A stretch of DNA of 64,000 nucleotides from Eopsaltria australis (lineage: Eukaryota; Chordata; Aves; Passeriformes; Petroicidae). The translations under genes were made by a program, and so were the position numbers. The stretch covers positions 884,312 to 948,311 of the forward strand of contig JAVTVJ010000292.1 in the NCBI GenBank assembly GCA_034509425.1, in the 5' to 3' direction. The notes under the pieces are model-generated. The model was not told where the DNA came from and ran no database searches. It saw nothing but the letters and a program-made list of their open reading frames with translations. Below are positions 1-13,000 of this stretch, one piece after another; positions within the stretch are counted from its first letter, which is position 1; each line of letters starts with the position of its first letter.

Positions 1-152
1 GGCTGCCCCTGGATCCCCGGCAGTGCCCAAGGCCATGTTGGACATTGGGGCTCGGAGCACCCTGGGACAGTGGAAGCCAGTCCCTGGCTGTGGCAGGGGG
101 TGGGATGGGATGAGCTTTAAGGTCCCTTCCAGCCCACACCATTCAGTGAATC
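1..152 (+). mobile_element. CR1 LINE 3'-end fragment
   Basis: The text matches the familiar avian CR1 3' terminal segment: a GGCTGCCCCTGGATCC block, then GGACAGTGGAAG, a 'ggcaggggg tggga' block, GAGCTTTAAGGTCCCTTCC and a terminal ACCATTCA. The 3' end points right. The left part is cut by the window edge, so its true length is unknown. It lies in HCN4 intron 1, antisense to that gene's minus strand. The family call is by recognition, not by search. Confidence 0.9.
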
Positions 153-2659
153 CATGTGACAGTGATTGTGGCTGGAGAATTCTGAAGAACTGAGGACCAG
201 GAAAGCAGAGCTGATGTCAAAGGCAATCCACCAAGGAGGGGGTTTGCCTGAACGAGGGAACAGCTCCGTGCTCAATGCTCAATTCTCAGTGCTCAGTGCC
301 TTTTTCATCAAATATTACCTCAGGAGAGGTGGCAACACCTTCCCCTCGTGTGGGCTCTGCAGGGAGGGAGGACAAGCCACACGTGGGACACTCAGCACTG
401 CCCAGGGGAGCTGCCAGAGGAGCCCCCCAGAAGCTGCTGGTGACTGTCCTTCACAGAAATTCCAGTCACTGAGACACAGACACTTCCCTGGCCTCCACCT
501 CATTTTGAAAGAGGCTTTGTGAATCAGCCAAGATGGACAGTCCTGACCTTCTGTGACTTTGCTGGAACATCGTTGTTGTGTTTGCTGCTTTCCTGCCTCA
601 GAAAATCCCGCACTTTGCATTCTCTTTGTGCTCAAGTGCACCAGCCATGAACCACACCCACGGGAAGTGAAGGAAACCAGTGGAAGGTTTTTTCAGAAGC
701 GTGTTCACTCCCAGTCAGGTGGGAAGTGAGGATGGGATGGAAGTGCCGTGGCCAGGACAGCAACACTCCAACTGTGAGACGGGGCCATCGCTCCCTCGGG
801 ATCCTCCAAGGGGAGTGAAGTCACGTCCTAAGCTCAGTTTCAAGGATTGAGCAAAGCACGTTTGCAGAAAGGCTCCTGGAGGCTGGAGTGCTGCTGCCTG
901 CCTTGCATCTGTCCCAGGATCATGAGGGTCCATCCAATCTGGGAAGGCCAAACCCTGCAAGGGGCTCCACAGGACCTGGGTAATCCCAGGGATTTATGTT
1001 CCAGGTGCCATTTGATGAACACCTACTCCCAGTCCTGGCTCTGCAGGCAAACTGGACAACCCAGAACCAAGCTGCTCCTGCACTTTCATTCCCAATCATG
1101 CTGAACCATACCCATGGCACGAGGCTCAGAGAAGTCCCGGTGGATTTGGCCCCACGGAGTCAATGCCCAGTGTCCTCAGCTCCCGCTGCCTTCCTGCCCG
1201 CTGGTATCAGCCTAACAAATTAAAGCCTATCTTAAAGCTATACTTAGAACCCAATCTTCCCAGAAAGGTAAAAATAAACAAGATTTCATTTCTTTCACAG
1301 AACCAGAGATAGCCACAAGAGACTCGGTTTGTTCCGGCTCTAAATTTGGACCATGGAGGCCAATAGAGCACACATCCCATTTCCGACTAAAGCAGCATTA
1401 TTAATATTTTCTCACTTGCTTGGACACAGCTATTAATATCTCATGGAGAATTCCCCTGCAACGAGCTGCAGAAGCAGTGAAATTTTTATGGTACTACTCC
1501 TAGGAAAGCTCATCCCCTCTGTGTCTGAAGGCCCAAAGGAGCAGCGTTTACACACTGAACCCAGACAATTTATTGTCGCTCTCACAGCACCACCGAGGTG
1601 AGCACAGATATAAATTGTCCTGCAGTGGGAATTCGCTGCAGCAGGGACTGGCTGGAGACACCATGTGAAGATGGAATGGTGCAGATTCACTGGGAGGTTT
1701 ATGGGATTCCTCGGGAAGGGAAGCAGGGCAGTGCAGCCACAGTCAGCCCCGTGTCTGGAGGACTCCTGTCCCCATGGAAGGTCAGACCATTTTGGGGTCC
1801 CTGCTGAGGGAAGGTTCCCTCTCCACCATCACCACTGCACACAGCAGGTTTCACTCCATGGCTGGCTCACCAAACCCCACCAGAAGGAGCCTGCCACCCC
1901 ACAGCCTCCAGGGGGAGAGAATTCAGCACCACAGTTCTCTGTGCAGCATTGAGCCGAAGCTGCACTGATGGCACAAAGGAGAATTAACCTCTCTTCGTGC
2001 CCCACCCTACTGCACTCATAAATATTTGTGGATTCCCCTCTCCCTGCCCACCTGCAGCTGAATCCCAGGGGTCTCCAAGGTGCTGGTATTGATTGCACAG
2101 TTCCCAGAATACATTATGCATGAGCTGCCATGCCCAGGGCCCGGCAATTCCGCATTGTTTGATCTCCTGAAATCTCCTGCTTGTATGAATATGGAAAAGT
2201 TCCTCTTTGTTTGCTGCCCATTGATCCAGACATTGACCCTTCTCCTGTGTGCATTTATCTCTGATGATTTAATAATGAAAAAGACCAATAAAGCGAGGGA
2301 AGGAAGCCCCTTCAGGGGGACCTATTGCCATGGAAACGTGCCATATGTTGCTGTTGTAGAGAAGGGATGGATCAATAAGGGCTGCAGCCTCCAAGCCATC
2401 AGGAACATGTTGTGGAATGTGAAGGATTAGAGCCTAAAGACGTGCCTAAGTTGTGACATGATGAAGTTCAGGCCCTGGCCCATGTCCACCATCCAGCATG
2501 AGTCAAACCCCAGTGCAGGCAGGCAGGCAGGGAGGATCTGCACCAGGGAGCTCTGAGCTGGCTCAAAGAGTGGCAGGACTGGGGGAGGGCTTGGTTTGTA
2601 CACAGGGACAGGAAGGAAAACAATGGTCTTTAGGTGCTGTAGATAAATATCATACATAT
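153..2659. other. HCN4 intron 1, unique sequence
   Basis: No exon, RNA gene or recognisable repeat is seen. Open frames here are short, overlap on both strands and lack family features. Two AT-richer blocks (about 1,210-1,460 and 2,080-2,340) have clusters of ATTAAT/TTAATAAT-type words and no repeat similarity; they could be conserved non-coding elements. A very short CAGG run lies near 2,515-2,530. Confidence 0.6.
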
Positions 2660-3225
2660 CATTGAATCACAGAGTGGTTTGAGTTAAAGGGTCCTTAAAG
2701 CCCATCCAGTGCCACCCCTGCCATGGGCAGGGACATCTTCCACTGTCCCAGGGTCCTTCAAGCTGGCCTTGGGCACTGCCAGGGATCCAGGGGCAGCCAC
2801 AGCTGCTCTGGGCACCCTGTGCCAGGGTCTCCCCACCCACAGAGCCAGGAATTCCTTCCCAGTATCCCATCCATCCCTGCCCTCTGGCACTGGGAAGCCA
2901 TTCCCTGTGTCCTGTCCCTCCAGGCCTTTGTCCAAAATCTCTCTCCATCTCTCTTGTCACCCCCTTCAGGCACTGCCACAATGAGGTCATCCCAAAGCTT
3001 CTCCTCTCCAGGCTGAACACCCCCAGCTCTCCCAGCCTGGCTCCAGAGCAGAGGGGCTCCATCCTTGGAGCATCTCCGTGGCCTCCTCTGGACTCTCTCT
3101 AGCAGCTCCACATCCTCCCTGTGCTGGGCCCCAGGGCTGGGGCAGCTCTGCAGGTGGGGTCTCACCTGAGTGGGGCAGAGGGGCAGAATCCCCCCTCCCT
3201 TGACCTGCTGGGCTCAGCCCAGGGC
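2660..3225 (-). mobile_element. CR1 LINE, 5'-truncated copy, about 560 bp
   Basis: Read on the minus strand, this begins with the end of CR1 ORF2 and runs through the 3' untranslated part. A minus-strand frame over about 3,100-2,990 shows a peptide resembling the conserved C-terminal CR1 segment (LERVQRR..., then LFSLEKRR in active elements; here LERVQRRPRR and VFSLERRSFG). The element's 3' end is at the left (about 2,660-2,700), with the usual 'gagt taaagggtcc' text. The right boundary near 3,225 is approximate because similarity fades. It is clearly dead. Confidence 0.9.
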
Positions 3226-3761
3226 AGCGGTTCTGGGGATGTCTGTCAGTTCAGAGCTGCTCCAAGAGCGGCACAGGACACACGACACCGACACCAGGAA
3301 CCTTCTCCACTCATCTCCTTGGGAAGTCACAGGGATGACAGGCTGGGTTCTAAACCGTTTTGTGTTGACGTGTCTGTCTTGACATAATACGGGTTTATGT
3401 GAGCTGAGGATGTCACTCCCGCCACTAGGAAGCCAAATTTACTAAAATTAAACACCAAAATAAGGCAGAGGAATGACATGAGTCACACAACTAGGTAAGA
3501 ATCACAGTTTGGGGAGTGGGGGTGTGGAGGGGACACTGCAGTGCTTTCTGCAAGCTGCTGGTTTGCCTTGCACTGACATATTTATGCCCTCATACTCTGC
3601 AGTTGTCCCCAAGGAAGTGACAAACCCTGCTATGTCATCTACCAGCTGAGAATGAGACTTTCCACCACTCGAGATGCTAAAAATGTTCCTCCTGGGCACT
3701 GCTGTGGCCCAGCTCCTGTGGGATTCACAGCTCCAGTGCCTCCAAAGGAAAGTGGGGTCCC
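3226..3761. other. HCN4 intron 1 segment between two CR1 copies
   Basis: No coding sequence is supported. This short stretch holds the MEF2-type and AP-1-type motifs listed separately (3,442-3,485). Its AT-rich middle differs in composition from the flanking GC-rich CR1 copies and looks like original intron sequence. Confidence 0.5.
3442..3485. promoter_or_regulatory. Candidate intronic enhancer core: MEF2 and AP-1 motifs
   Basis: CTAAAATTAA at 3,442-3,451 fits the MEF2 consensus YTAWWWWTAR exactly. TGAGTCA at 3,479-3,485 is a perfect AP-1 site. Between them is CCAAAATAAGG, a near-CArG box with one extra A/T base. All lie in intron 1 of HCN4, about 17.6 kb downstream of its exon 1. From memory, mammalian Hcn4 is reported to be controlled by MEF2 through conserved intron-1 sequence; whether this is the orthologous element cannot be told here. 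Each motif alone is expected by chance in this window. Confidence 0.35.
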
Positions 3762-4024
3762 TTAGTGGCTTCCCAGTGCCAGAGGGCAGGGATAGATGGG
3801 ATATTGGGAAGGAATTCCTGGCTGTGAGGGTGGGGAGGCCCTGGCACAGGCTGCCCAGAGAAGCTGTGGCTGCTCCTGGATCCCTGGCAGTGCCCAAGGC
3901 CAGGCTGGATGGGGCTTGGAGCACCCTGGGACAGTGGAGGGTGTCTCTGCCCATGGCAGGGGGTGGAAAGGGATGAGCTTTAAGGCCCCTTCCAAACCAA
4001 ACCATTCTGGGATTCTGGGATTAT
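3762..4024 (+). mobile_element. CR1 LINE 3'-end fragment
   Basis: The piece begins within the 3' ORF2/UTR segment ('ttcccagtgccagagggcag') and continues through GAGGCCCTGGCACAGGCTGC, the AGAAGCTGTGGCTGC block and GAGCTTTAAGG to the 3' terminus. The end at about 4,004-4,022 shows the octamer-like tail ATTCTGGG repeated twice, the CR1 hallmark. It is oriented opposite to the copy at 2,660-3,225, so the two flank the MEF2/AP-1 segment. Confidence 0.93.
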
Positions 4025-7000
4025 TCCAACATCCAGGCTCTCCTCGAGACTCCAGAGCCCAGGTTTGGGATAGCTGCCATAACCTTTGAAGCAATGCAGC
4101 ACCAGAACCACCACCCCACAGGTCACTGACCCAAGGACAACATCTCTGGGCCAGTCCCATCCAGCCACCCCACCAGGAGAGCTCCTGAGCATGGATCACA
4201 CCTGAAGCTGCTCTTCAGCTGCGTCATTTACTCCACCTCTGCTCCCAGGCACACGTGCCCTCTCAGTTTCTCTCCAAGTTCCACAGCTCCCAGGATTTAT
4301 GTCTGAGACAGGCAACAGCATCTGCCAGAGCTCAGCAGCGTGCACACATTCCTGCTGTGGGAGCCCTGGATATGCCAGATGGGGCAGGGAGAAAAGCCAG
4401 AGCTCTTTCCTGGGTAATGGCAGCACGGGAATGCTAAAAGCTGCCAGAAAGAGGTGACAGAAAGCAGTCTGGGGTTTTCCAATGGTCTGCTGGAATGATC
4501 ATTTTCAAAGCTGCCTCCCTCCTAAAGGCTCCAAACTTCCTAAAGCACATGTTCAGCGAGGACAGGGAAAGCCAGAGTGACAGAAGGTGTTGGCTGCATG
4601 TGGCTGTCACCCCTGGCAAGGACAGCTCACCACAGCCCTGAGGGTTACTCAGCACAGGTGAAGAACTCCTGGAGGAGAGGGGTCACTCCCAGTCAATCCT
4701 TTCTTCCCCAGGTGTTGCTTTGGGGTTAAACACGCTCTGGCCAGCAGGGATGGCCAGATTTTCAGTGTGGATTTTCTGTACCCAGTGAACATGGCTCAAG
4801 CCTTGGAGGCAGAGCTGAAGGAGAAATGTTTGAGGAGCACGGATTGGGATGGATGGAGCACGTATCATGTTGTGTTTTGGATCTTCAGCTCCTCGTGATC
4901 CCTGTTAGTTTCTGAGAGTCCTCACTGGTTCACATCCTTGCTGCAGCCCTGGTGGGAAATGTCCGTGCTGGCAGCACTGCTCCAGACAAGGTTCAGCACC
5001 CAGTGCCAGCCAGAGCCCTTTCCATGGGGAAGGAATGGGGTGGAAGGAGTGAGGCACCTGAAAAGGTAACGAGGCACTGCCTGTGTGTGCTGCAGCTTCC
5101 AAAGCACAAAGTGCTTCTCCTGCCCAGCTCTCCTGCTGCTCACATCAGACTCTTGTTTGTAATGAGTTATTCAGGCTGCAATGGAGCACAATGAATCCTC
5201 AAAAAGACTAATGCTGCTGGGATCTTGGGGCTATTCAGGTAGCCCAGACCCCAGACAAGAGATGAATCACCTTCTAAAAATGCAGCAGTTAAGAAAAAAA
5301 AAAAAGGTCCAATTGCTTCTGATTATTTTCAGTCTCAGAAGAAACATACTGTACTGAGGCTGTGCTTACCTAAGGCATCCACGTGAATCCACTACCCCTC
5401 CCCCTGGAATGGCTGCTGAATTAATTACTGCCTGCACTGAAGCACCGAGGAGCTCCCCAGAGATTGGCTCCCTTTTGACCTCAAAACTTTCTAGGGCAGG
5501 TGGCTGAGTGTCCCCACCAGCATCTGCCAGCTGGGGAAACTGAGGCACGGAGGGGCAGCTGTTCCAGAGGGCCTCACTCCCCCAGCTGAACGGAGAGACC
5601 AGGAATTCTGACATCCAATCCAGTGTCTGAAGGGCACTCAGCTCTCAGCTGCAGATCCTCGTGCAAGGAGCCTCGGGGTTCCAAAGCCCCCTTCAGGTCC
5701 TGAGGAATTGTTACTGTCCCCCCAAATGCTCCTGCCCTGGGCTGACTGAAATGAGGAAAGCCAGCAGGAAGTGAGGGAAAAGGAGGAAGGCCTGGTGCAC
5801 GCTCTGAGACAGGAGAATGAAAAACTCACACAGTGGACAGGTAAAATACATCCTCCCCAGAAAGGACAGTGTCACACACCCGCCCACAGAGGATGCTTTG
5901 AATCACCATCAGGCACACTATAAAGAATTCAGTGGCCACGTTCAGGACATTTAAAGCCTTTCCCCTCCTTTCAGACTGGTCTGAGGAAATTGGGCTTTTC
6001 ACCTGCCTGTGTGGCATGGAATGTGCTACACACACTCCTGGAAAGGAGCATGTGCTGAGGCTCCAGGCACTCCCACTGAGCACCTCCCTATCCTTTGCCA
6101 AGACCTGGGATTGATGTGTCTGACCTGGGGTGCTGCTGCACCTCTCCTGCTCTTTCCAGGACTTGTGGCATGGTGGGGATTCCCAGGGCCTTCTCCTTTA
6201 TCAAAAGTTGCAGGGTCTCAGTGACCCACAGACTCCTCTCCAGACATTGGTTCCCATCAAGAAACCTTCCAGAGCAAGCTGGAGCTGCAGCCTCTTCTCA
6301 GCATCCCAAATCCCCAGTAGGATATGGGGAGTTCTGCAAACTTGCTGTGACTCTGCTGCTCCTCCAACACACAGAGTGCCAGGGACAGCCAGACAAACTG
6401 TGATGGGCACCATGAAAAATGCTCAGATAAATCTTTTCCACCATGGGCTGGACTTGCCCTGATCTATTTAAGTCAATGGAACAAAGCCATTGAGCCCTGG
6501 GGGAGCAAGTGCCAGCCTTAAATCATTTCTTTGATTAATTGTTCTTGGGAAGGAAGAATTCATTAAGCATTCCGTTCAGCAATTAGAAATAAATATATTT
6601 TTAGAATGAAAAACCTGCCAGAAACAAGTTGTTTCAGAAATGCATTCAGCTTGATGCATTTTCCATCAATACAGAACGAGGAGGCTCTAGCCTGCCAGAG
6701 GGCCAGGCTGTGAAAGGGACACTGCAGGGACAGGCAGGACAGGGCTGTCACTGAGGAGCTCCTTGTGATGCCTGCAGCACTCAGGTTGAGTCTGTGTGAG
6801 CAACTCGAGAGGAAGCAAAGGAGTTTTTCTCTATATTCCTATTCCAGCCTTAAGCTGGGAATGGATCTCCCTGCTCTTTCACAGGAATATGACAAAGCTC
6901 TTCCTACACACAGCTGGGACAGAGCAGGTATGGGAGTCATGAAAACCCAATAAATAACAACCCCTCCACTCTATTTCCACTTTGGCATCAGGCTCAGACA

Positions 7001-10000
7001 AGCTGCAGGGGCAAGGTGAAATAACAACCTCTGGAAGGAGTTTGGGACATACAATTCCCAGTCTTTAGATGTGAGACACGCTGACCCAGGAAATGGTTAC
7101 CACAGGGACAGCAGGACAGGAGCCAAGGCAGTGACAGCCAAACCCTTCCCTGCCCACTGAAGGTGCAGATGCCACTGAATGAGGTGTAAGGGTGTGCTTT
7201 CAATTTTAAATCCACTCTTCAAGGCAGGAACTCAGCACAGGCTCTGTTCATGTCTGAGCCCAGAGAGCCACGTGGAACTGTGAGATGGGCACTTTGCCCT
7301 CCCCACCAGTCTAGAAAAATCTACTGCTGGTCCTGAGTGTGGAAAAGGAAACCCTGAAAGAACCTAAACATGCTCTGGGATCTGAGAGTCACAGCCACAA
7401 AAGACTATTCCAGGCTTTTAAGTTTTATGCCTTAAAAGAAAAGACAAGTCTTATTCTTTGGTTGTGGTGCCTAGAGGCAAGTCTGTTCCCTGCCCTGCTC
7501 TGGGAATGGAGGATGGCAGCAGTGTCTCAATGAATTCCAGCTTTTCCAAGAAGAACACACTCTCAAAGGGCCCTCTTCCCTAAAACATGAAACATCCTTG
7601 TAGTTTTTCCTTCTGCACACACAGGACCCAATTTCAAGGCCACTGCAGTAGGCACTGGCTCAGCCTTTGATTTCAGCAGGGATGAGCTGGGCTATCACAT
7701 CAATTGGCTGGGAACTCGGGCACTCCCATCATGGTTACATGATTTCTGTGGTTTTCTTCCTTTCAGTTAATCCAGTTCTGCTTAAGCTCGGAGTAAGGCA
7801 AGAGCCAGGGTTTTCGCTCTTGTTCTTTCACACCAGCAGAAATGTCAGTGCTGTGCCTCAGCCCAGCTGGCAGCCCTGGCACTGGGAGGCAGAGGAAGAG
7901 GAGGAGGAAGATGGGTCAGTGGGGAAAGCTCTCAACATTGACTCCAGCGGGGAACAGCAGAGGGTCTTTGGAGGCCAGGGAAAGCAGAGAGCAGATCAGC
8001 TCTGCTCTCAAGTGTATCCAAACCCATATTAGCTCATTAGATATTCAGACAGTAAATTAGGGATCTCCTTCAGGAAAGGCACCCTTGAATGAGAAATAGC
8101 TGTTCTGTGGGCAAAGAGCAGAAAATCCAGGGCTCTGAACCACTTCCACTGCAGCAAGAGAGCCCCAGGCTCCCTGAATCTTGCCTTGAAGAGCCACTGC
8201 ACAAACACCAAGCTGGGAGTGGAATCTGAGATCGGTGGCAGCAGTGCAGCACCAGCAGGTCCCCCCCAGTGCCAGCACAAAGCCTGGATGTAATTTGGGG
8301 TTCCTGTACGGGACACCCGGCCTGAGGCGCCTCCAAGGGGGAAACTCTTTCCGTGGGCCATTCTCACCTGGGAATTTGGCTCCCTACATCTCCTAATGAA
8401 CCTCAACTCACAGGAATGATGATCAACCCTCCTGCATCCATCCACAAGAACCCTGGTGTGTGGAGGGATGATCTCACCCGGCCCTGCAGCCAGGCTGAGC
8501 TGAGGGAAATGCAGCAGAGCCACTGCAGCTGCAGGGCAGGGGCTGAGCGCAGCTGGAGGATGTGAACTGCACTGCCCTTACTCTCAGTGTCACCTGCCTG
8601 CCTGCAAAGGCCACCAGCTGCTCTGCCAAAGCCACGGGTTTTTATGATCAGGGTACTTTATATTACTACAAAACTCCTTTATTTGAAGTATCTTCCTTTC
8701 CTTTTCCTGAGCCAGCCAGAGTCATACTTTGCCTACGAAAAGCGAGTTTTCCCAGAGCTTGTGCAGAATTCTCTGCTCTCCTCTTGTGAGGTAGGAAAGC
8801 CGTGCTCCACTCGGAACCATACAGCTAGAGGAAAGGCCAATCCTTTTCCTTTTCCCTCACTGGGCTGCAGATCTTAGGATCCCAGTTTGGGACAGGCACA
8901 AGTTTCCACTGACCTGTCCTGATTTCAAAGAGATGCCCTTTCCCCAGAAAAATCTTGGGCACGGGGGCGTGGAGGGAAAGCAAGGCTGGGAGCTTTGGGC
9001 CAGGCTGAGGAACTCGTGGGCCAGGCTGAGGAAATGGAGGGCCTAACTCCAGGCATCCTGAGGAGCTCTTTCACAGCCTGTCTCTGCACCTCTTATCTCA
9101 GAGACTGGGAAGAAATGCTGCCATTCCTGAGACTGTGTGATGATTGCACTGGAGGAAGTGTCTGAGAGCAGCTCAGCCCTGTCAGAGCAATACCCCAGAA
9201 CAGCTGCCAAGTCCCAGAGGGGCTTCACCCCTGACTCCATCCAGCAGTGTCTCCACAGCCACGCTCATGGATCACATTGTCTCCCATCCCCACGGACACG
9301 CCAGCACCTCTGGCATTTCCTGTTCACCTGCAAAGAGGGTTGTGCTGACGGGGGGACTGCACTGGGGAGAAATTGCACGGCTTTTTGTCCTGCTTTTACA
9401 CCTCAGCTATGGGAAACACAGGGCTGGAAACACTTCTGACGGGGTTTAAGGTGGGAGAAAGAGCAAAAAAGAGGTGGTGGTAGTCCGGAAGCAGGGATGT
9501 CCATGCTGTGGCAGCAGGCAGAGGGATCTCTGTGCAGGTGTTTGAGGGGCTCAGCTCTGGCTCACGCTGCTCCCAGCATTCCCAAGGTACTTTATTATCA
9601 GCTGCACCCCCGATGTTATGCATTAATTTGCACAGCAGACTCATCCACACACACACAACACACCCACCCACATGCAGCAATGGCTAGACAGACACAAAGC
9701 ATGCAGCAGCCAATTCTTTGGGGTGGGAACAGCTTGCATGAGCTCATGATGAAGCTTAGCCTTAATTCTGCTGAGCTGGAGAGGCTGGAGCTGTGCTCTG
9801 CTCTCCTGACTGACTGCGGAGCGCAGAGCAGGGCAGATGATGTCAAGGCAAATCTTTTTTTGTCTGCAGTGCAGATTTGGCTGTGTGAATTTACTTGCAA
9901 ATGAGGCTTCCAGATCCCCTGTTGGAAAGCAGGAGTCCTAGGCCATACCCAGAGTCTCCACCCTTAGCCCAAATTCCTGCTCGTGCTGCAAAAGGAGTTG

Positions 10001-13000
10001 CCTTGGTTTGGAAGGCTTGGGCCCAACTTCCCACCAGGATCTGCAGGCAAGGAGAAGCCAGTGGGACTGGCAGGAGGGGATGAGGGAGGAGTGCCTGTGC
10101 TGCAGAGGCAGCAGAGGAGCCCATCACAATGGGAATAGAGGAGAAGAGACCCCAATAGTGCACTTTTCCCCGTGGTTTCACAAACTGAGCACCAGAAACA
10201 GTCCAGAAGCACTCAGGGTTTAGCCAGCAGCCGTGGACACATCTGGAGTTTGGCTGAAGCATGTCTGTGAGCCAGGATTTTGTTCCAGTTCCCAGCTGTG
10301 GGAAAAGCCTGGATGTCCCACAGCCCACACAGGGAATTGCCCTGACCAAGGCTGGTGTGAGCACAGTGGTGTTTGCACTAAAAGCCAAGGGTCACAACAC
10401 ATCAGCCCAAAGATCCACCAGGCACCCAGCCTAAGGGGTGATTTCTAGAGCTGCCACACCACAGCAGGGACTGACACCTTGCACCTCCCGTGCCACACCT
10501 TTTATTTGGGAGTGTTTACTGAAGCCAGGAGTCACAGATTCCCAAATAAAAGGGTAGCACACCCCGCAGTACACATGACTGACAAGAGAAAGATGGAACA
10601 TTTTCTTCTCAGAGCATCTCCAAACCCCATGCAGGGGCTGCACAATTCTCATTCATGGACATAAAAGGTAAAATCCATCTTGTCTGCCTCTGCATGCAGG
10701 CTTTTCTCCTATCTTTTTCCAGCCTAGTTCTGAATGTGCCAGACAATAGAGCACCATACATGGAATTGGTAACCTCTTGCCTTATCAAGACAAAGGAACC
10801 AATGATTCAGAAATCCCCCAACAGCACACGGATCCACTGCTTTTTGGGGTCCTAATAAAAGATGGGCAAGAGGTGAGACCAAATCTGCAGCACTACACAG
10901 AAAAGGAGAATCCCAAAGAAATCCTCATGAAACTGCCTGGTAGAGACCAACCCCACCCTTGGTGGTACCTCCTGTGGCATCTGCTCTTACATTAAAATAT
11001 TACAGAGTCCCCCAGCATCTTCCATGGCCCCTGGCTGCACCATCACCCCTTTTTTTCTAAGCTGGAGAAATCAAAGCATGGAGAATTGAGTTCAGGATGG
11101 TTCACAGGTCCAACCTGTATGCCTGACATCCCTTCCAGCTTGTCCTTCTGTCTGCTAGGCACTGCTTGTCATTCCAAGTGCATCCACAGCTAAATGAGCA
11201 CGATACGAGTGCTTTGTATGGGCATCAAGGAGAACAGACCATCATCTGCAGTCTAGACTGGTCCCTCCTCCTGCCCTCCCCACGATTCACAGCAAAATAG
11301 GGATGGAAAAATATATATTTCTCTTGTTATTAACAGAAGTATAACTTGTGCATGCATTAGTACTTTGAAGTGAAGGGGGAAAGGTCAAGCATCAAGAATT
11401 TGTGCTTAATGAAAGTGGGTTTGCTGTTGTTAAAAAAGCTGCGTGGAGCCAAGCATCATTATCATTTCTCTTATCTCATCTCCTGGACTGTTGGGAGAGC
11501 TGGTCCAGGACACGGCAGGAGTGAGGAAGGCACTGCCCAGCTCCTGCTGCTCTGCAGAGCCAGGGTGTCCTGCGCTGGCTCTCTGCACACAAAGGGGAAC
11601 AGGGAGGGCTTCCCCCACCCCCAGTGCCCCTGAGTGCACGACTGCCCTGCTGAGAGGTGTCAGTCAGTGCTGAGCTGAGTGAGCCCCGCACTCAGCTGAG
11701 TGAGAAAAGGATTTGTGGAGTCCCCCAGTCTCTGGAATGCAGCTGTTATCTCCTCCCAAGCGCTGCCAGACGTTGCTTTCCCACACCCAGCACATCCAAA
11801 CGCATCTCCTCGGGTTTTCCAGGGTTTTCCATGCCCTCCCTGTGCTCAGGAAGGATGAGGATCACACAACAACAGTGCCCAGGTTCTGACCAGGAGCAGG
11901 AGAAGCGACTCCCAGCAGAGTTCCTGTGCTCCCAGTCCCACTGGAGCTGTGACAGGGGTGAGCAGTTACTCCCTGCACAGCTCCTGATTGCCTGGCACTC
12001 ACAAACACCCTGAGCACAGCTGTGACACCGAAAAAACAGGAGTTAGAGCTCCTACACTGGAGTGAGCTGGCAACCTGCAGCTCCTCTCCTGCCTCTGAGC
12101 TCTGGAACAATGGATGCACACACACACAGACAACCTCTCCATCCAAAGAGGCCGAGAGTTAAATCCTTAATTAGCACATTTGGACGAGTCACCACAAATG
12201 AGATTAGCTCTGGAGCATCGCTGGGGAAGCGGCTATGCCCCTGGAACGTGGAAATGGTGGGCCCGCAAGCTGACCTTGGAATTCCCCCTTGGATGCTCAT
12301 CTGCTTTGCTCTCACGGCACTGTCTTCCCCTGCTGCCTGCAGCATCTCCTCTGGAGATAAGAGCCTGGTTTTCCTCCAGCCTGGTGCTAACACCAGGCAC
12401 GGGGTGACCATGTTTGATACTGCACTCAATGAATAATTCCAGCTTGGAAAGGGACTTCCCAGCTAGCAAAGCATTCAGCGTGGAAAGGGGCAGGGAAAGG
12501 TCTGTGTAAGAGCACCTTGCTAGCCCAGGACACATCTGCTGTGTTTCTGGAGTCCTGAGTGCCGTGTCTGCTGACAAACCTGGGTTTGGTGCTGTCAGCA
12601 CTGCAGAGCTGCACGGAGCCAAGCTGCGTCCTGCTCTGCCCTGCGCCTCACCAAACCCCACCTGAGCGCTCCTCACTGCTTGTCCTGGACAGCAGCTTGG
12701 ATTTTGAACGAGCAGTGCTGCCTGGGCAAGAGCCCTTGTGCTGCCCTGCAGGCTCAGGAGTGACAGGTTTACAGCCAAGGAGTGCTCAGCTCCACGGGCA
12801 CCAGCTCTGCAGTGCTGCTGGGGGGAGAGGTCATCCAAACGTTTCAGAAAGGAACTTAAATCAACCCTGTTCACCACAACGACTCTGCCTCTTCTGCAAG
12901 GGAAGCAAGGAAATCTCGTGGATCTTCAGACATCCAAAAGGCAATGATGTCACCAGCTGGGGGCTGCCTGGCTTGAAAGGTGGTTGTGGACACTGCAGCT

